Positions 45,084-52,391 of a stretch of DNA of 64,000 nt are shown piece by piece. The position numbers were made by a program, and so were the translations under genes. The notes below the pieces were generated by a model. It did not search any database. It had not been told where the DNA came from and saw only the letters and a list, made by a program, of their open reading frames with translations. The stretch comes from Burkholderia paludis (GTDB taxonomy: Bacteria > Pseudomonadota > Gammaproteobacteria > Burkholderiales > Burkholderiaceae): the NCBI RefSeq assembly GCF_000732615.1, contig NZ_JPGL01000045.1, positions 1 to 64,000 of the forward strand, given 5' to 3'. How positions within the stretch are numbered: position 1 is the stretch's first letter; every line of letters starts with the position of its first letter.

Positions 45084-46849
45084 GACGCGTCGATCCGCTG
45101 CGCGAGGCTCACCGAGAAGATGCCCATTTCGTCGATCCGCTGCTCGAGCTTGCGGAACCCCGCCCGCGCGACGAGTTCGTCCATCTCGGCCTGCGAGCGG
45201 CGGCGCATCACCCAGGCCGCCTCGCCGCGATGATTGTTGAGCACGCGCGCGATGAATTCGATCTGCGGATGCCACGGCTGCCCCGTATAGACGAGATAGC
45301 CGCCCGGCGGCACGGCCTGCGCGAGCCCGCGCAGCGAACGCTCGATCAGCGCGTTCTCGCCGAACAGCTCGTAGAGCCCCGACACGATCGCGAGCGTCGG
45401 CCGCGGCTCGAGCGTCGCCAGCGACGCCTCGTCGAACGCGTCGCCGCGCTCGAAGCGCGCGATCGGCTCGAGGCCGCGCTGCGCGATCAGCACGCGCCCG
45501 GCCTCGACGTTCGGCGGGCTGTAGTCGCGCAGCGTGATGTCGTCGGGCGCCGCGCCGTCGCGCTCGGCCGCCGTCGCGATCGCATCGAGCACGTAGCGCC
45601 CGTGCCCCGCCGCGATGTCGACGATCCGCACCGGCGTGCCCTGGCCGCGCAGGCGGCCGATCGCCGCGCCGATCAGTTCCTGCAGATGCACCTTGCGCTG
45701 GCGGATCCCGACCCAGCCCGGCGCATCGAGGTAGGTGCGGTCGATCAGCGCGCCCACGCCGAGCCGCCCCTGCGCGCGGTTGCGGTACACGTAGTCGAGC
45801 GTCGAGCCCGAATCGAAGCCGAGCCGCAGCCCGAGCGCGATGCCGTCCGACAGCGCGCCGCCGGCCTTCAGGCCGGCGCGCGTGAGCGCCCAGTACGCAC
45901 GTGCGAACACGTTCGCGGGCGGCCGCCCGAGCGCCGCGTACTCGTCGTGGAATGCGCCGCGCCGGTCGGCGTCGGCGAGCGACACGCGCGGGCTCGGCGC
46001 GTCGAATTCGCGCAACACGAACGCGCGCAGCGGCGCGAGCGCCTGTGCGCGATCGCGCTCGCCGAGCGTGTCGTGATAGAAGCCCGGCAGCACGATGCGC
46101 TCCTTGCGCGCCGAGCCGAGCCGTTCGAAGAAGCGGTCCTGCGGGCCGCGATGCACGACCCAGTCGGCGCCCGAGATCAGCAGTTGCGTCGGCACCGTGA
46201 TCGCGGCCGCGTCGGCGACGATCCGCTGCGCGGTGTCGTGCAGGTCGAGCAGCATGTTGACCGCGATCGGCCGCGTGATCAGCGGATCGGACGCATAGCT
46301 CGCGATCCGCTCGGGATCGTGCGTGAGGAATTTCGGCTTCACGTAGCTGTTCACGTAGAACAGCCCGCGCAGCCGGTGCATCAGCCGCAGCCCCGGCCGC
46401 GCGAACGGCACGTAGAGCTTGATGTGGAACGCCGGCGACGCGACGACGAGCGCGCGGATCGGCGGTGCGTAATCGTGCACCCAGGTCGCCGCGAGCACCG
46501 CGCCGACGCTCTGGCCGACCACGGCGACATCCTCGATCGCGATGCCGTGCGTGTCGCGGATGTGTTCGACGAAGGTCTGCAGGTCGCGCACCGATGCGGC
46601 CGCGCTCGGGCTGTAGCCGCGCGCGCCCGGCGAGCGCCCGTGGCCGCGGGCGTCCCAGGCGAAGAAGGCGAAATCCGGCAGGTCGAGTTCGTCGACGAGG
46701 TGCGCGACGCGCGCCGAGTGTTCGTGGCCGCGATGCAGCAGCACGATTGCGCCGCGGCAGCGCGGGCCGGTGGCCGGCCAGTGACGATAGAACAGCGTTT
46801 CGCCGTCGTGCGTGATGAAGTCGGCCTCGCGGGCCGTGCGTGCGTTCAT
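45080..46849 (-). CDS. ynbC: YnbC-like alpha/beta hydrolase - SAM methyltransferase fusion
   Basis: A 589-residue cytoplasmic fusion. Residues 1-300 are a serine hydrolase of the lysophospholipase/monoglyceride lipase type; the nucleophile is Ser114 (DVAVVGQSVGAVLA) and HEHSARVAHLVDEL is a family block. Residues about 310-589 form a class I methyltransferase with motif I VRIVDIAAGHGRYVLD and a downstream LAIVSGLYELF. The length and two-domain plan match E. coli YnbC (about 585 residues). Linked by overlap to the phosphatase gene; 79 bp after the CDP-alcohol transferase gene. Confidence 0.87.
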   Translation of the reverse strand: MNARTAREADFITHDGETLFYRHWPATGPRCRGAIVLLHRGHEHSARVAHLVDELDLPDFAFFAWDARGHGRSPGARGYSPSAAASVRDLQTFVEHIRDTHGIAIEDVAVVGQSVGAVLAATWVHDYAPPIRALVVASPAFHIKLYVPFARPGLRLMHRLRGLFYVNSYVKPKFLTHDPERIASYASDPLITRPIAVNMLLDLHDTAQRIVADAAAITVPTQLLISGADWVVHRGPQDRFFERLGSARKERIVLPGFYHDTLGERDRAQALAPLRAFVLREFDAPSPRVSLADADRRGAFHDEYAALGRPPANVFARAYWALTRAGLKAGGALSDGIALGLRLGFDSGSTLDYVYRNRAQGRLGVGALIDRTYLDAPGWVGIRQRKVHLQELIGAAIGRLRGQGTPVRIVDIAAGHGRYVLDAIATAAERDGAAPDDITLRDYSPPNVEAGRVLIAQRGLEPIARFERGDAFDEASLATLEPRPTLAIVSGLYELFGENALIERSLRGLAQAVPPGGYLVYTGQPWHPQIEFIARVLNNHRGEAAWVMRRRSQAEMDELVARAGFRKLEQRIDEMGIFSVSLAQRIDAS

Positions 46850-46928
46850 GCTATTTCTCTCGTTTCGTTATTCGAATCATATGGCGCCGCCCTCCGGCGC
46901 CGGGTACCGCCACTGCGCGATGCCGTGC

Positions 46929-47534
46929 TCAGCCGCCCTTTTCGGCGATGCCGGCCTGGACGCGGCGCACGACGGTCACGATCGACAGCACGATCAGCAG
47001 CCGCCACAGCCACGCGGCGATGCTGCCGACCGGAAAACCGAGCCCGATCCACAGCGCGAACGCGCCCAGGGCGAGCGCGCGGTCGCTCTTGCCGAACGGG
47101 CCGTCGTAGCGGCGGCTCACGCCGACCAGCGGGCCGATCAGCCCCGCGCATTCGACGATCGCCGCCGTCAGCGCGAACAGCCAGACGTCTGCCGCAGCGA
47201 ACGCCGACACCGCGAGGAACGGCAGCACCAGCGCGATATCGGACACGACGTCGCCGAGTTCGTTCAGATAAGCGCCGAGCGTACTCTTCTGGTTGTGCTC
47301 GCGCGCGAGCATTCCGTCGATCGCATTGAGCGCCATCCGCACGAACAGCCACAGCGGAATCAGCAGGAACAGCGCGCGGGCGAATACGCCGAGCCCGGCG
47401 AGCGCGCCGACGACGATCGAGCCGCCAGCCGCGAACAGCGTGACCTGGTTGGCCGTGACGCCGCGTGCGGCGAGCGAATTCGCGAACGGACGCAGGCGAT
47501 TCTGGAATTTGGGTTTGAGTGCGTAGAGGCTCAT
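46929..47534 (-). CDS. ynbA: YnbA-like CDP-alcohol phosphatidyltransferase
   Basis: A 201-residue membrane enzyme expected to join CDP-diacylglycerol to an alcohol. The CDP-OH-P motif is D73-G74-x2-A77-R78-x8-G87-x3-N91-x3-D95, with D99 four residues on. Asn91 replaces the usual third Asp; E. coli YnbA, as I recall it, has the same Asn in GAILNETGDVISD. The N-terminal MSLYALKPKFQNRLRPF and the later GPFGKSDRALALG also match YnbA. The acceptor alcohol is unknown. First gene of the minus-strand arm. Confidence 0.88.
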   Translation of the reverse strand: MSLYALKPKFQNRLRPFANSLAARGVTANQVTLFAAGGSIVVGALAGLGVFARALFLLIPLWLFVRMALNAIDGMLAREHNQKSTLGAYLNELGDVVSDIALVLPFLAVSAFAAADVWLFALTAAIVECAGLIGPLVGVSRRYDGPFGKSDRALALGAFALWIGLGFPVGSIAAWLWRLLIVLSIVTVVRRVQAGIAEKGG

Positions 47535-47986
47535 CGTTTTATTTGCGCGGCACAGTCGGATACGTTCGACGCCGCCATGCCCCAGGCGGCGCAACGGCCC
47601 ACGTCGGCCTGTCGTGGACGGCCCTAATCGTCGCCGAGCGGCCCCGATGCGTCAAGCGTGCACGCGGCCCGCCGGCGCGGCGCCAAATCTGGCGTTTTTG
47701 GCGGAAACTCGCGATAATCCGCTGGCCCGGCCGCAGCGACAATCGTTCGACCTGTAGCCGGGCACTCGTGCAACAGCCGATCATCACGCCGCCGAACGGT
47801 GCACGCGCCGCGACGCGACAGCGGTATGACGGCGACTCGTCCGATTATCGCGGACCTGCGACAGGCAGCCACGAATTTGAAAAAATTTAAACAAAGGCCG
47901 TCCGGCGCGCATCCTGCCGCGCCGGCATTCCGGGATCCGGCCCGCCCTTGCGGCGGCCGGGCATGCAGGCAGGAGGCGCAGCGCCG
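47535..47986. other. Divergent promoter region of the ynb-like cluster
   Basis: A 452-bp gap between the two arms. I find no gene in it. An A/T-rich block near 47868-47900 lies upstream of the plus-strand acyltransferase, and a strong AGGAGG ribosome site is at 47971-47976. The rest is GC-rich without a clear dyad. Confidence 0.5.
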
Positions 47987-48619
47987 ATGAACATCCTCAA
48001 CGTCTGGCAGCGCGACTTCCTGCTGTCCATCGTACGGCTCGTCGCCGGTGCGTATCCGGTCTGGCATCAGGCGCCGCCGACCCCGACACAGAAGATCTAT
48101 TTCTCGAACCACACGAGCCACATCGACACGCTCGCGATCCTCGCCGCGCTGCCGCGCGACGTACGCGCGGTCGTGCGACCGGTCGCCGCACGCGATTACT
48201 GGGACAGCAGCGACCTGAAGCGCCATATCGCGCAGAAGCTGCTGAACGTCGTGCTGATCGATCGCCACCGCGAGTCGGGCGGCGACCCGCTCGACCCCGT
48301 GCGCGACGCGCTCCGGCAAGGCCATTCGATCATCATCTTCCCCGAGGGCACGCGCGGCGCCGAGATCCTGCCGCAGCCGTTCAAGAGCGGGCTGTTCCAT
48401 CTCGCGACCGAGTTTCCGCACGTCGCGCTCGCCCCCGTCTATCTCGAGAACCTGCAGCGGATCATGCCGAAGGGCGCGATCTGGCCGGTGCCGCTGATCT
48501 GCAAGGTGCACTTCGGCGCGAACGAGGCGCTCGACGCGCAGGAAGACAAGCCGACCTTCCTCGCCCGCATGCGCGACGCGGTCGTCGCGCTCGCGCCGCC
48601 GCAGCGGCCGGCCGGCTGA
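47987..48619 (+). CDS. PlsC-type 1-acyl-glycerol-3-phosphate acyltransferase family protein
   Basis: A 210-residue acyltransferase. The HX4D motif is H42-D47 (SNHTSHIDTLA) and the second block is FPEGTRG at 118-124. Family members acylate lysophosphatidic acid or related lysophospholipids at the membrane. Thirty-five bases before the cytidylyltransferase gene, so these two would make CDP-diacylglycerol for the divergent YnbA-like enzyme. Confidence 0.88.
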   Translation: MNILNVWQRDFLLSIVRLVAGAYPVWHQAPPTPTQKIYFSNHTSHIDTLAILAALPRDVRAVVRPVAARDYWDSSDLKRHIAQKLLNVVLIDRHRESGGDPLDPVRDALRQGHSIIIFPEGTRGAEILPQPFKSGLFHLATEFPHVALAPVYLENLQRIMPKGAIWPVPLICKVHFGANEALDAQEDKPTFLARMRDAVVALAPPQRPAG

Positions 48620-48654
48620 ACGCGGCCCCCCCTTTCCTTTTTCCGGATATACCC

Positions 48655-49584
48655 ATGCGAACTCTCTTCTGGGAACTGGTCGCGGGCGTCACGGGCGTGC
48701 TCGTCGTCGCCACCGTGATCGGCGCGATCCTCGGCGCGCGCAGCGGCGGCGCGAGCACGACCATCGACAACCTGAACCAGCGCATCCGCGCGTGGTGGGC
48801 GATGATCGCGATCATGGTCATCGCCATCAGCCTCGGCAACAACATCACGTATCTCGTGTTCGCGGTGCTGTCCTACCTGACGCTGCGCGAATTCATCACG
48901 CTCACGCCGACCACCGCGAGCGACCATACGACGCTGTTCATCGCGTTCTTCGTCGCGATCCCCGTGCAGTACCTGCTGCTCGGGATCAACTGGTACGGCA
49001 TGTATTCGATCTTCGTGCCCGTGCACCTGTTCTTCGCGATGTCGCTCGTGTCCGCGCTCACGCAGGACACGCGCGAATTCCTGAGCCGCAACGCGAAGAT
49101 CAACTGGGCGCTGATGGTGTGCGTATACGGCCTGAGCCACGCGCCGGCCGTGCTGATCCTCGACATCCCGCACTACACGGGGCAGAACCCGCTGCTGCTG
49201 TTCTTCTTCCTGTTCGTCGTGCAGATCAGCGACGTGCTGCAGTACGTGGTCGGCAAACTGTTCGGACGACGCAAGATCGCGCCGCAGCTGTCGCCGTCGA
49301 AGACGATCGAAGGGTTCGTCGGCGGCGGCCTGCTGGCGACGCTGTGCGGCGCGGCGCTGTATCGCGTGACGCCGTTCAGCTTCGGCGCGGCGTTCGGGAT
49401 CTCCCTCGCGATCGTGATCGCGGGCTTCGTCGGCGGCCTCGTGCTGTCGGCCGTCAAGCGCTCGCTCGGCACCAAGGACTGGGGCTCGATGATCGCCGGC
49501 CACGGCGGGATGCTCGACCGGGTCGACTCGATCTGCTTCGCCGCCCCGGTGTTCTTCCACCTCGTGCGCTACCTGTACGTGTGA
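48655..49584 (+). CDS. ynbB: YnbB-like phosphatidate cytidylyltransferase (CdsA family)
   Basis: A 309-residue membrane enzyme with about eight helices that would make CDP-diacylglycerol from phosphatidate and CTP. The C-terminal CdsA signature is visible: SAVKRSLGTKDWGSMIAGHG, then GMLDRVDSICFAAPVFFHLV. Also QISDVLQYVVGKLFGRRKIA and LSPSKTIEGFVGG. It resembles E. coli YnbB more than CdsA in its N-terminal IRAWWAMIAIMV and closing FHLVRYLY. The cell's housekeeping CdsA would normally sit with dxr and bamA, so this is a second copy. Confidence 0.88.
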   Translation: MRTLFWELVAGVTGVLVVATVIGAILGARSGGASTTIDNLNQRIRAWWAMIAIMVIAISLGNNITYLVFAVLSYLTLREFITLTPTTASDHTTLFIAFFVAIPVQYLLLGINWYGMYSIFVPVHLFFAMSLVSALTQDTREFLSRNAKINWALMVCVYGLSHAPAVLILDIPHYTGQNPLLLFFFLFVVQISDVLQYVVGKLFGRRKIAPQLSPSKTIEGFVGGGLLATLCGAALYRVTPFSFGAAFGISLAIVIAGFVGGLVLSAVKRSLGTKDWGSMIAGHGGMLDRVDSICFAAPVFFHLVRYLYV

Positions 49585-49591
49585 CGCCCGG

Positions 49592-49614
49592 GCGGGCGGC
49601 GCGACGCCGCCCGC
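49592..49614. terminator. Possible terminator hairpin between convergent genes
   Basis: A perfect 10-bp stem gcgggcggcg / cgccgcccgc with a 3-nt loop just after the ynbB-like stop. No T-run follows, so it may only slow transcription or stabilise the 3' end. Confidence 0.4.
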
Positions 49615-49630
49615 GCCGTCGCGCGCGCAT

Positions 49631-50434
49631 TCAGTATCCCTCGCGCAGCGCCTTCGGCACGACGTAGCGGCCGCGCGCGGCGTCGAACTTCACCGTGTAG
49701 CGCGCGTGGAGATCCCGGTCGCCGCGCGAACCCGTCTCGGTCACCGTCAGCGGATAGACGTCGCCGCTGGCCGTCGTGTCGGGCACGATCGTGAACGTGC
49801 GGCTCTCGCAATGCGACTTCGCGTTCCCGCAATCGAGCGAGCCCTGGTTGTCCAGCGCTTCGTCGATCCGCGGCGCGGCCTCGACGAGCGCATTGCCGTA
49901 CGGCAGCCAGATCGACCGCATCGCCATCGTGTAGCCCTGCAGCGTGACGCCGTCGCCGATCGTGAAGCCGAACAGGTGCGGACCGTAGCGCTCGATGCGC
50001 ACGGTGCCCGGCTCGCCGTGCTTGCCGGACGCGATGTCCGCCTTCTTCACCACCGGCGCGAGCGTCTTGCCGTCCGCGGCCGGCTTCAGCACGTACAGGT
50101 CGATCGTGCCGGTCGTGCCGTCCGAATCCATCCCCGGCATGCCGTTCTGCACGGCCGCCTCGGTCTCCCCGCACATCGCGAGCAGGTAGCGCGGGCCGTC
50201 GGCCGTCGCGACGCGCAGCGAACCGCACGGCGCATAGATGAAATCGCCCGGGTCCGACTGCCAGCCCTTGCGGTCCGCGCGCCAGGTGCCGTAGCTGTCG
50301 TGGATGAACGCCTGCAGCAGGCCGTCGGACGCGATCGGCCCGGCGGCGCGCGCCGCCGGCGGCGACGCCGCCCACACCAGGCAGGCAACGGACAGTGCCA
50401 GACGTCGCACCAGGGGATGAGCGGATGAAATCAT
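49631..50434 (-). CDS. Exported protein of unknown function
   Basis: A 267-residue protein with a Sec signal (RRLALSVACLVWAASPPAAR...AHDS is replaced here by ARAAGP). The mature part has many Gly, Asp and Tyr residues and about four Cys (CGSLRVA, AMCGET, LDCGNAKSHCESR), which could form disulphides in the periplasm. I do not recognise a domain. Stands alone on the minus strand, 60 bp downstream of the DUF1266 gene, so it could be in the same transcript. Confidence 0.7.
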   Translation of the reverse strand: MISSAHPLVRRLALSVACLVWAASPPAARAAGPIASDGLLQAFIHDSYGTWRADRKGWQSDPGDFIYAPCGSLRVATADGPRYLLAMCGETEAAVQNGMPGMDSDGTTGTIDLYVLKPAADGKTLAPVVKKADIASGKHGEPGTVRIERYGPHLFGFTIGDGVTLQGYTMAMRSIWLPYGNALVEAAPRIDEALDNQGSLDCGNAKSHCESRTFTIVPDTTASGDVYPLTVTETGSRGDRDLHARYTVKFDAARGRYVVPKALREGY

Positions 50435-50494
50435 GTCGGCGTCGAGAGCAACGAGGAACAGTATGGAAAACAGACGGCCGGCAGCATCGACGCG

Positions 50495-51166
50495 TCAGCG
50501 CGGTTGCGCGACCGGTTCGGGATCGAAGGCCGCCAGCCCGGGCCACGCCGCCCGGCCCCACGCGCCGTCGGCCGGCGCAAGCCAGCGCTGCAGCGTCGCG
50601 TCGTCGAACGCCTTGCCGAACGGATCGGCACGAAATCCGGCCACCCATTGCCTGCGCCCCGCGATGTATGCGCCGCCGAAATCCGCCCAGCTGCCGAAAC
50701 AGTCCTGCGCGCGCTGCGCGTTGAGCAGCAGCACCCGCCACGCGGTGTCCGGCCCGGTCCAGCCCATCAGCATCGCCACGCGCGCGAGGAACGCCATCCG
50801 CGCGCAGGCGAACGCGAGCGCCGCGCGCGGATCGTCGGTCGGCTGCAGCCCATGCAGGTCGGCGCGGAACCACTGCGTCTCGAGCACGCGCGCCAGATGC
50901 GCGCGCGCATCGTCGTCCGTCGCATCGGTGCGCAACTCCATCTGATGCAGCATCTGCGCGCGCAGGAACTTGCGCGACGTGTCGTTCAGGTGGCTCGTCT
51001 GCGCATCGTCGAAACCCGTGAACCCCGTCGCTTCCACGTACGGATGCGCGAGCAGCAGCGCCCAGTGCTTGCGGGCCGACAACGCGGGGCGACGCGCGAC
51101 GCGCCCGCGGACGTAGCGCACGATCCGCCACAGCACGAACAGGGCAACGATCAGCTTGAATATCAT
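50495..51166 (-). CDS. DUF1266 protein
   Basis: A 223-residue protein. An N-terminal hydrophobic helix (MIFKLIVALFVLWRIVRYVR) is followed by a soluble helical domain with the DUF1266 pattern: R-M-A-F-L-A-R-V-A-M-L-M-G-W, then L-L-N-A-Q-R-A-Q-D-C-F-G-S-W-A-D-F and Y-I-A-G-R-R-Q-W. The family includes E. coli YbeR and YbeU, of unknown function, encoded near the HscC/DjlC chaperones. The ATG has AAGGGG eight bases upstream. Thirteen bases after the PcfJ-like gene, so in one operon. Confidence 0.75.
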   Translation of the reverse strand: MIFKLIVALFVLWRIVRYVRGRVARRPALSARKHWALLLAHPYVEATGFTGFDDAQTSHLNDTSRKFLRAQMLHQMELRTDATDDDARAHLARVLETQWFRADLHGLQPTDDPRAALAFACARMAFLARVAMLMGWTGPDTAWRVLLLNAQRAQDCFGSWADFGGAYIAGRRQWVAGFRADPFGKAFDDATLQRWLAPADGAWGRAAWPGLAAFDPEPVAQPR

Positions 51167-51179
51167 GGTCTTTGCCCCT

Positions 51180-52391
51180 TCATGCGCGCGCGGCGGCGTC
51201 GCGCGGCGCCTCGTATCCGGGCCAGCCCACCTCCTCGGTTGCAAACGCGGGCGGCGCCTCGTCCGCACGCGCGGCCGGCGCCAGCGTCGCGCGCACCGCG
51301 TAGCGCACCGAACCGGCACGCGGCGGCCGCGCCTGCAACAGCTCCGGTTGCCGCGCGGCGACCAGCCACTCGACGGTCGGCGTCGGCTCGGCGAGCCGCC
51401 CGAACAGCTGCGGATGGCGCGCGACGAGCCGCGCTTGCGACGCGGCGTCCGTCACGTCCTCGATCCGGCACCACCCCGAGGCGGTATGGACGACGCCGAG
51501 CGCGATGCAGTCGGGCGGCGTGCGATCCGTCGTCCCCAGCGCATTCAGGCAGGCCAGTACGTCGTCGACGTAGCGCTCGACCGGCGGCCGGTTCTGTTTG
51601 CCCTTGACCTGATCGACGTCGAGGCCGCCGTCCGCGCGCACCGTGACGCCGATCGTGATGTGCGGCTGGCCGCTCGCGTCCCGGAAGCTCAGCAACCGCA
51701 GCGTGCGCGCCTCGATCGCTTCCGCATAGCGCCCGCCATAGCCGCCCGCCAGCGCCTGCCGGTCGGCGAACTGGCCGAGGCAATGGCGCATCACGTAACT
51801 CTCGAACGCCATTTCGGCGCGCAGCAGCGCACTGTCGGGCAGGAATTCGACGAAGCGCCCGTTGGCCGTGTCGCACCACGTACGCAACGCATCGGGCTGG
51901 CTCTCGCGCCAGCCGCGCGCGATCCGGGACGCCATCTCCGCGTGCTCGCGCTCCCACAGCGCGAGCGCCTGCGGGCAATTGACCCGATCGAGCTTGCCCT
52001 CGAGCCCGGTCCCCTTGCGCGACTCGAGAAACTCGACGAGCGTGGTTTCGAGCGCGAGGAGCGCCGCGTCGTTCGGGTCGACCCAGACGACGGGCGCCTG
52101 CCGGCCGGCGTCTGCGTCGCCGGCCGTCTTCGCATCGGCGCCGAAGCGCCTGACGACCCACGCCGGCGGCGCGGCCTGGCCGAGCGCCTGGCGCGCGTCG
52201 TCGAGCGAGACGATCGTGCGCGCGGGCGCGAAGTTCGCGACGACATGCCGGTAGAAATGGTTGAGCAGCCACGCGCGCACGGCGTCGGCGTCGCCCCGTG
52301 CGCTGCTGCGCGCGGCGATCGCCGCTTTCAGCGCGTCGGCGTTCAGCGCATTGCGCGGCGCGTAACCGGCCCGCCGGCCGACGGCCGTCAT
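51180..52391 (-). CDS. PcfJ-like domain protein
   Basis: A 403-residue cytoplasmic protein. The central part carries ESYVMRHCLGQFADRQALAG and RTLRLLSFRDASGQPHITIG then VDQVKGKQNRPP; this arrangement (E-x-x-x-M-x-H-C-[VL]-G, R-x-x-S-[LF]-R, G-x-x-N) is typical of PcfJ-like proteins, which are found on plasmids and elements as well as chromosomes. No transmembrane segment. Biochemical role unknown. Its ATG overlaps the stop of the preceding 793-residue gene by ATGA. Confidence 0.72.
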   Translation of the reverse strand: MTAVGRRAGYAPRNALNADALKAAIAARSSARGDADAVRAWLLNHFYRHVVANFAPARTIVSLDDARQALGQAAPPAWVVRRFGADAKTAGDADAGRQAPVVWVDPNDAALLALETTLVEFLESRKGTGLEGKLDRVNCPQALALWEREHAEMASRIARGWRESQPDALRTWCDTANGRFVEFLPDSALLRAEMAFESYVMRHCLGQFADRQALAGGYGGRYAEAIEARTLRLLSFRDASGQPHITIGVTVRADGGLDVDQVKGKQNRPPVERYVDDVLACLNALGTTDRTPPDCIALGVVHTASGWCRIEDVTDAASQARLVARHPQLFGRLAEPTPTVEWLVAARQPELLQARPPRAGSVRYAVRATLAPAARADEAPPAFATEEVGWPGYEAPRDAAARA

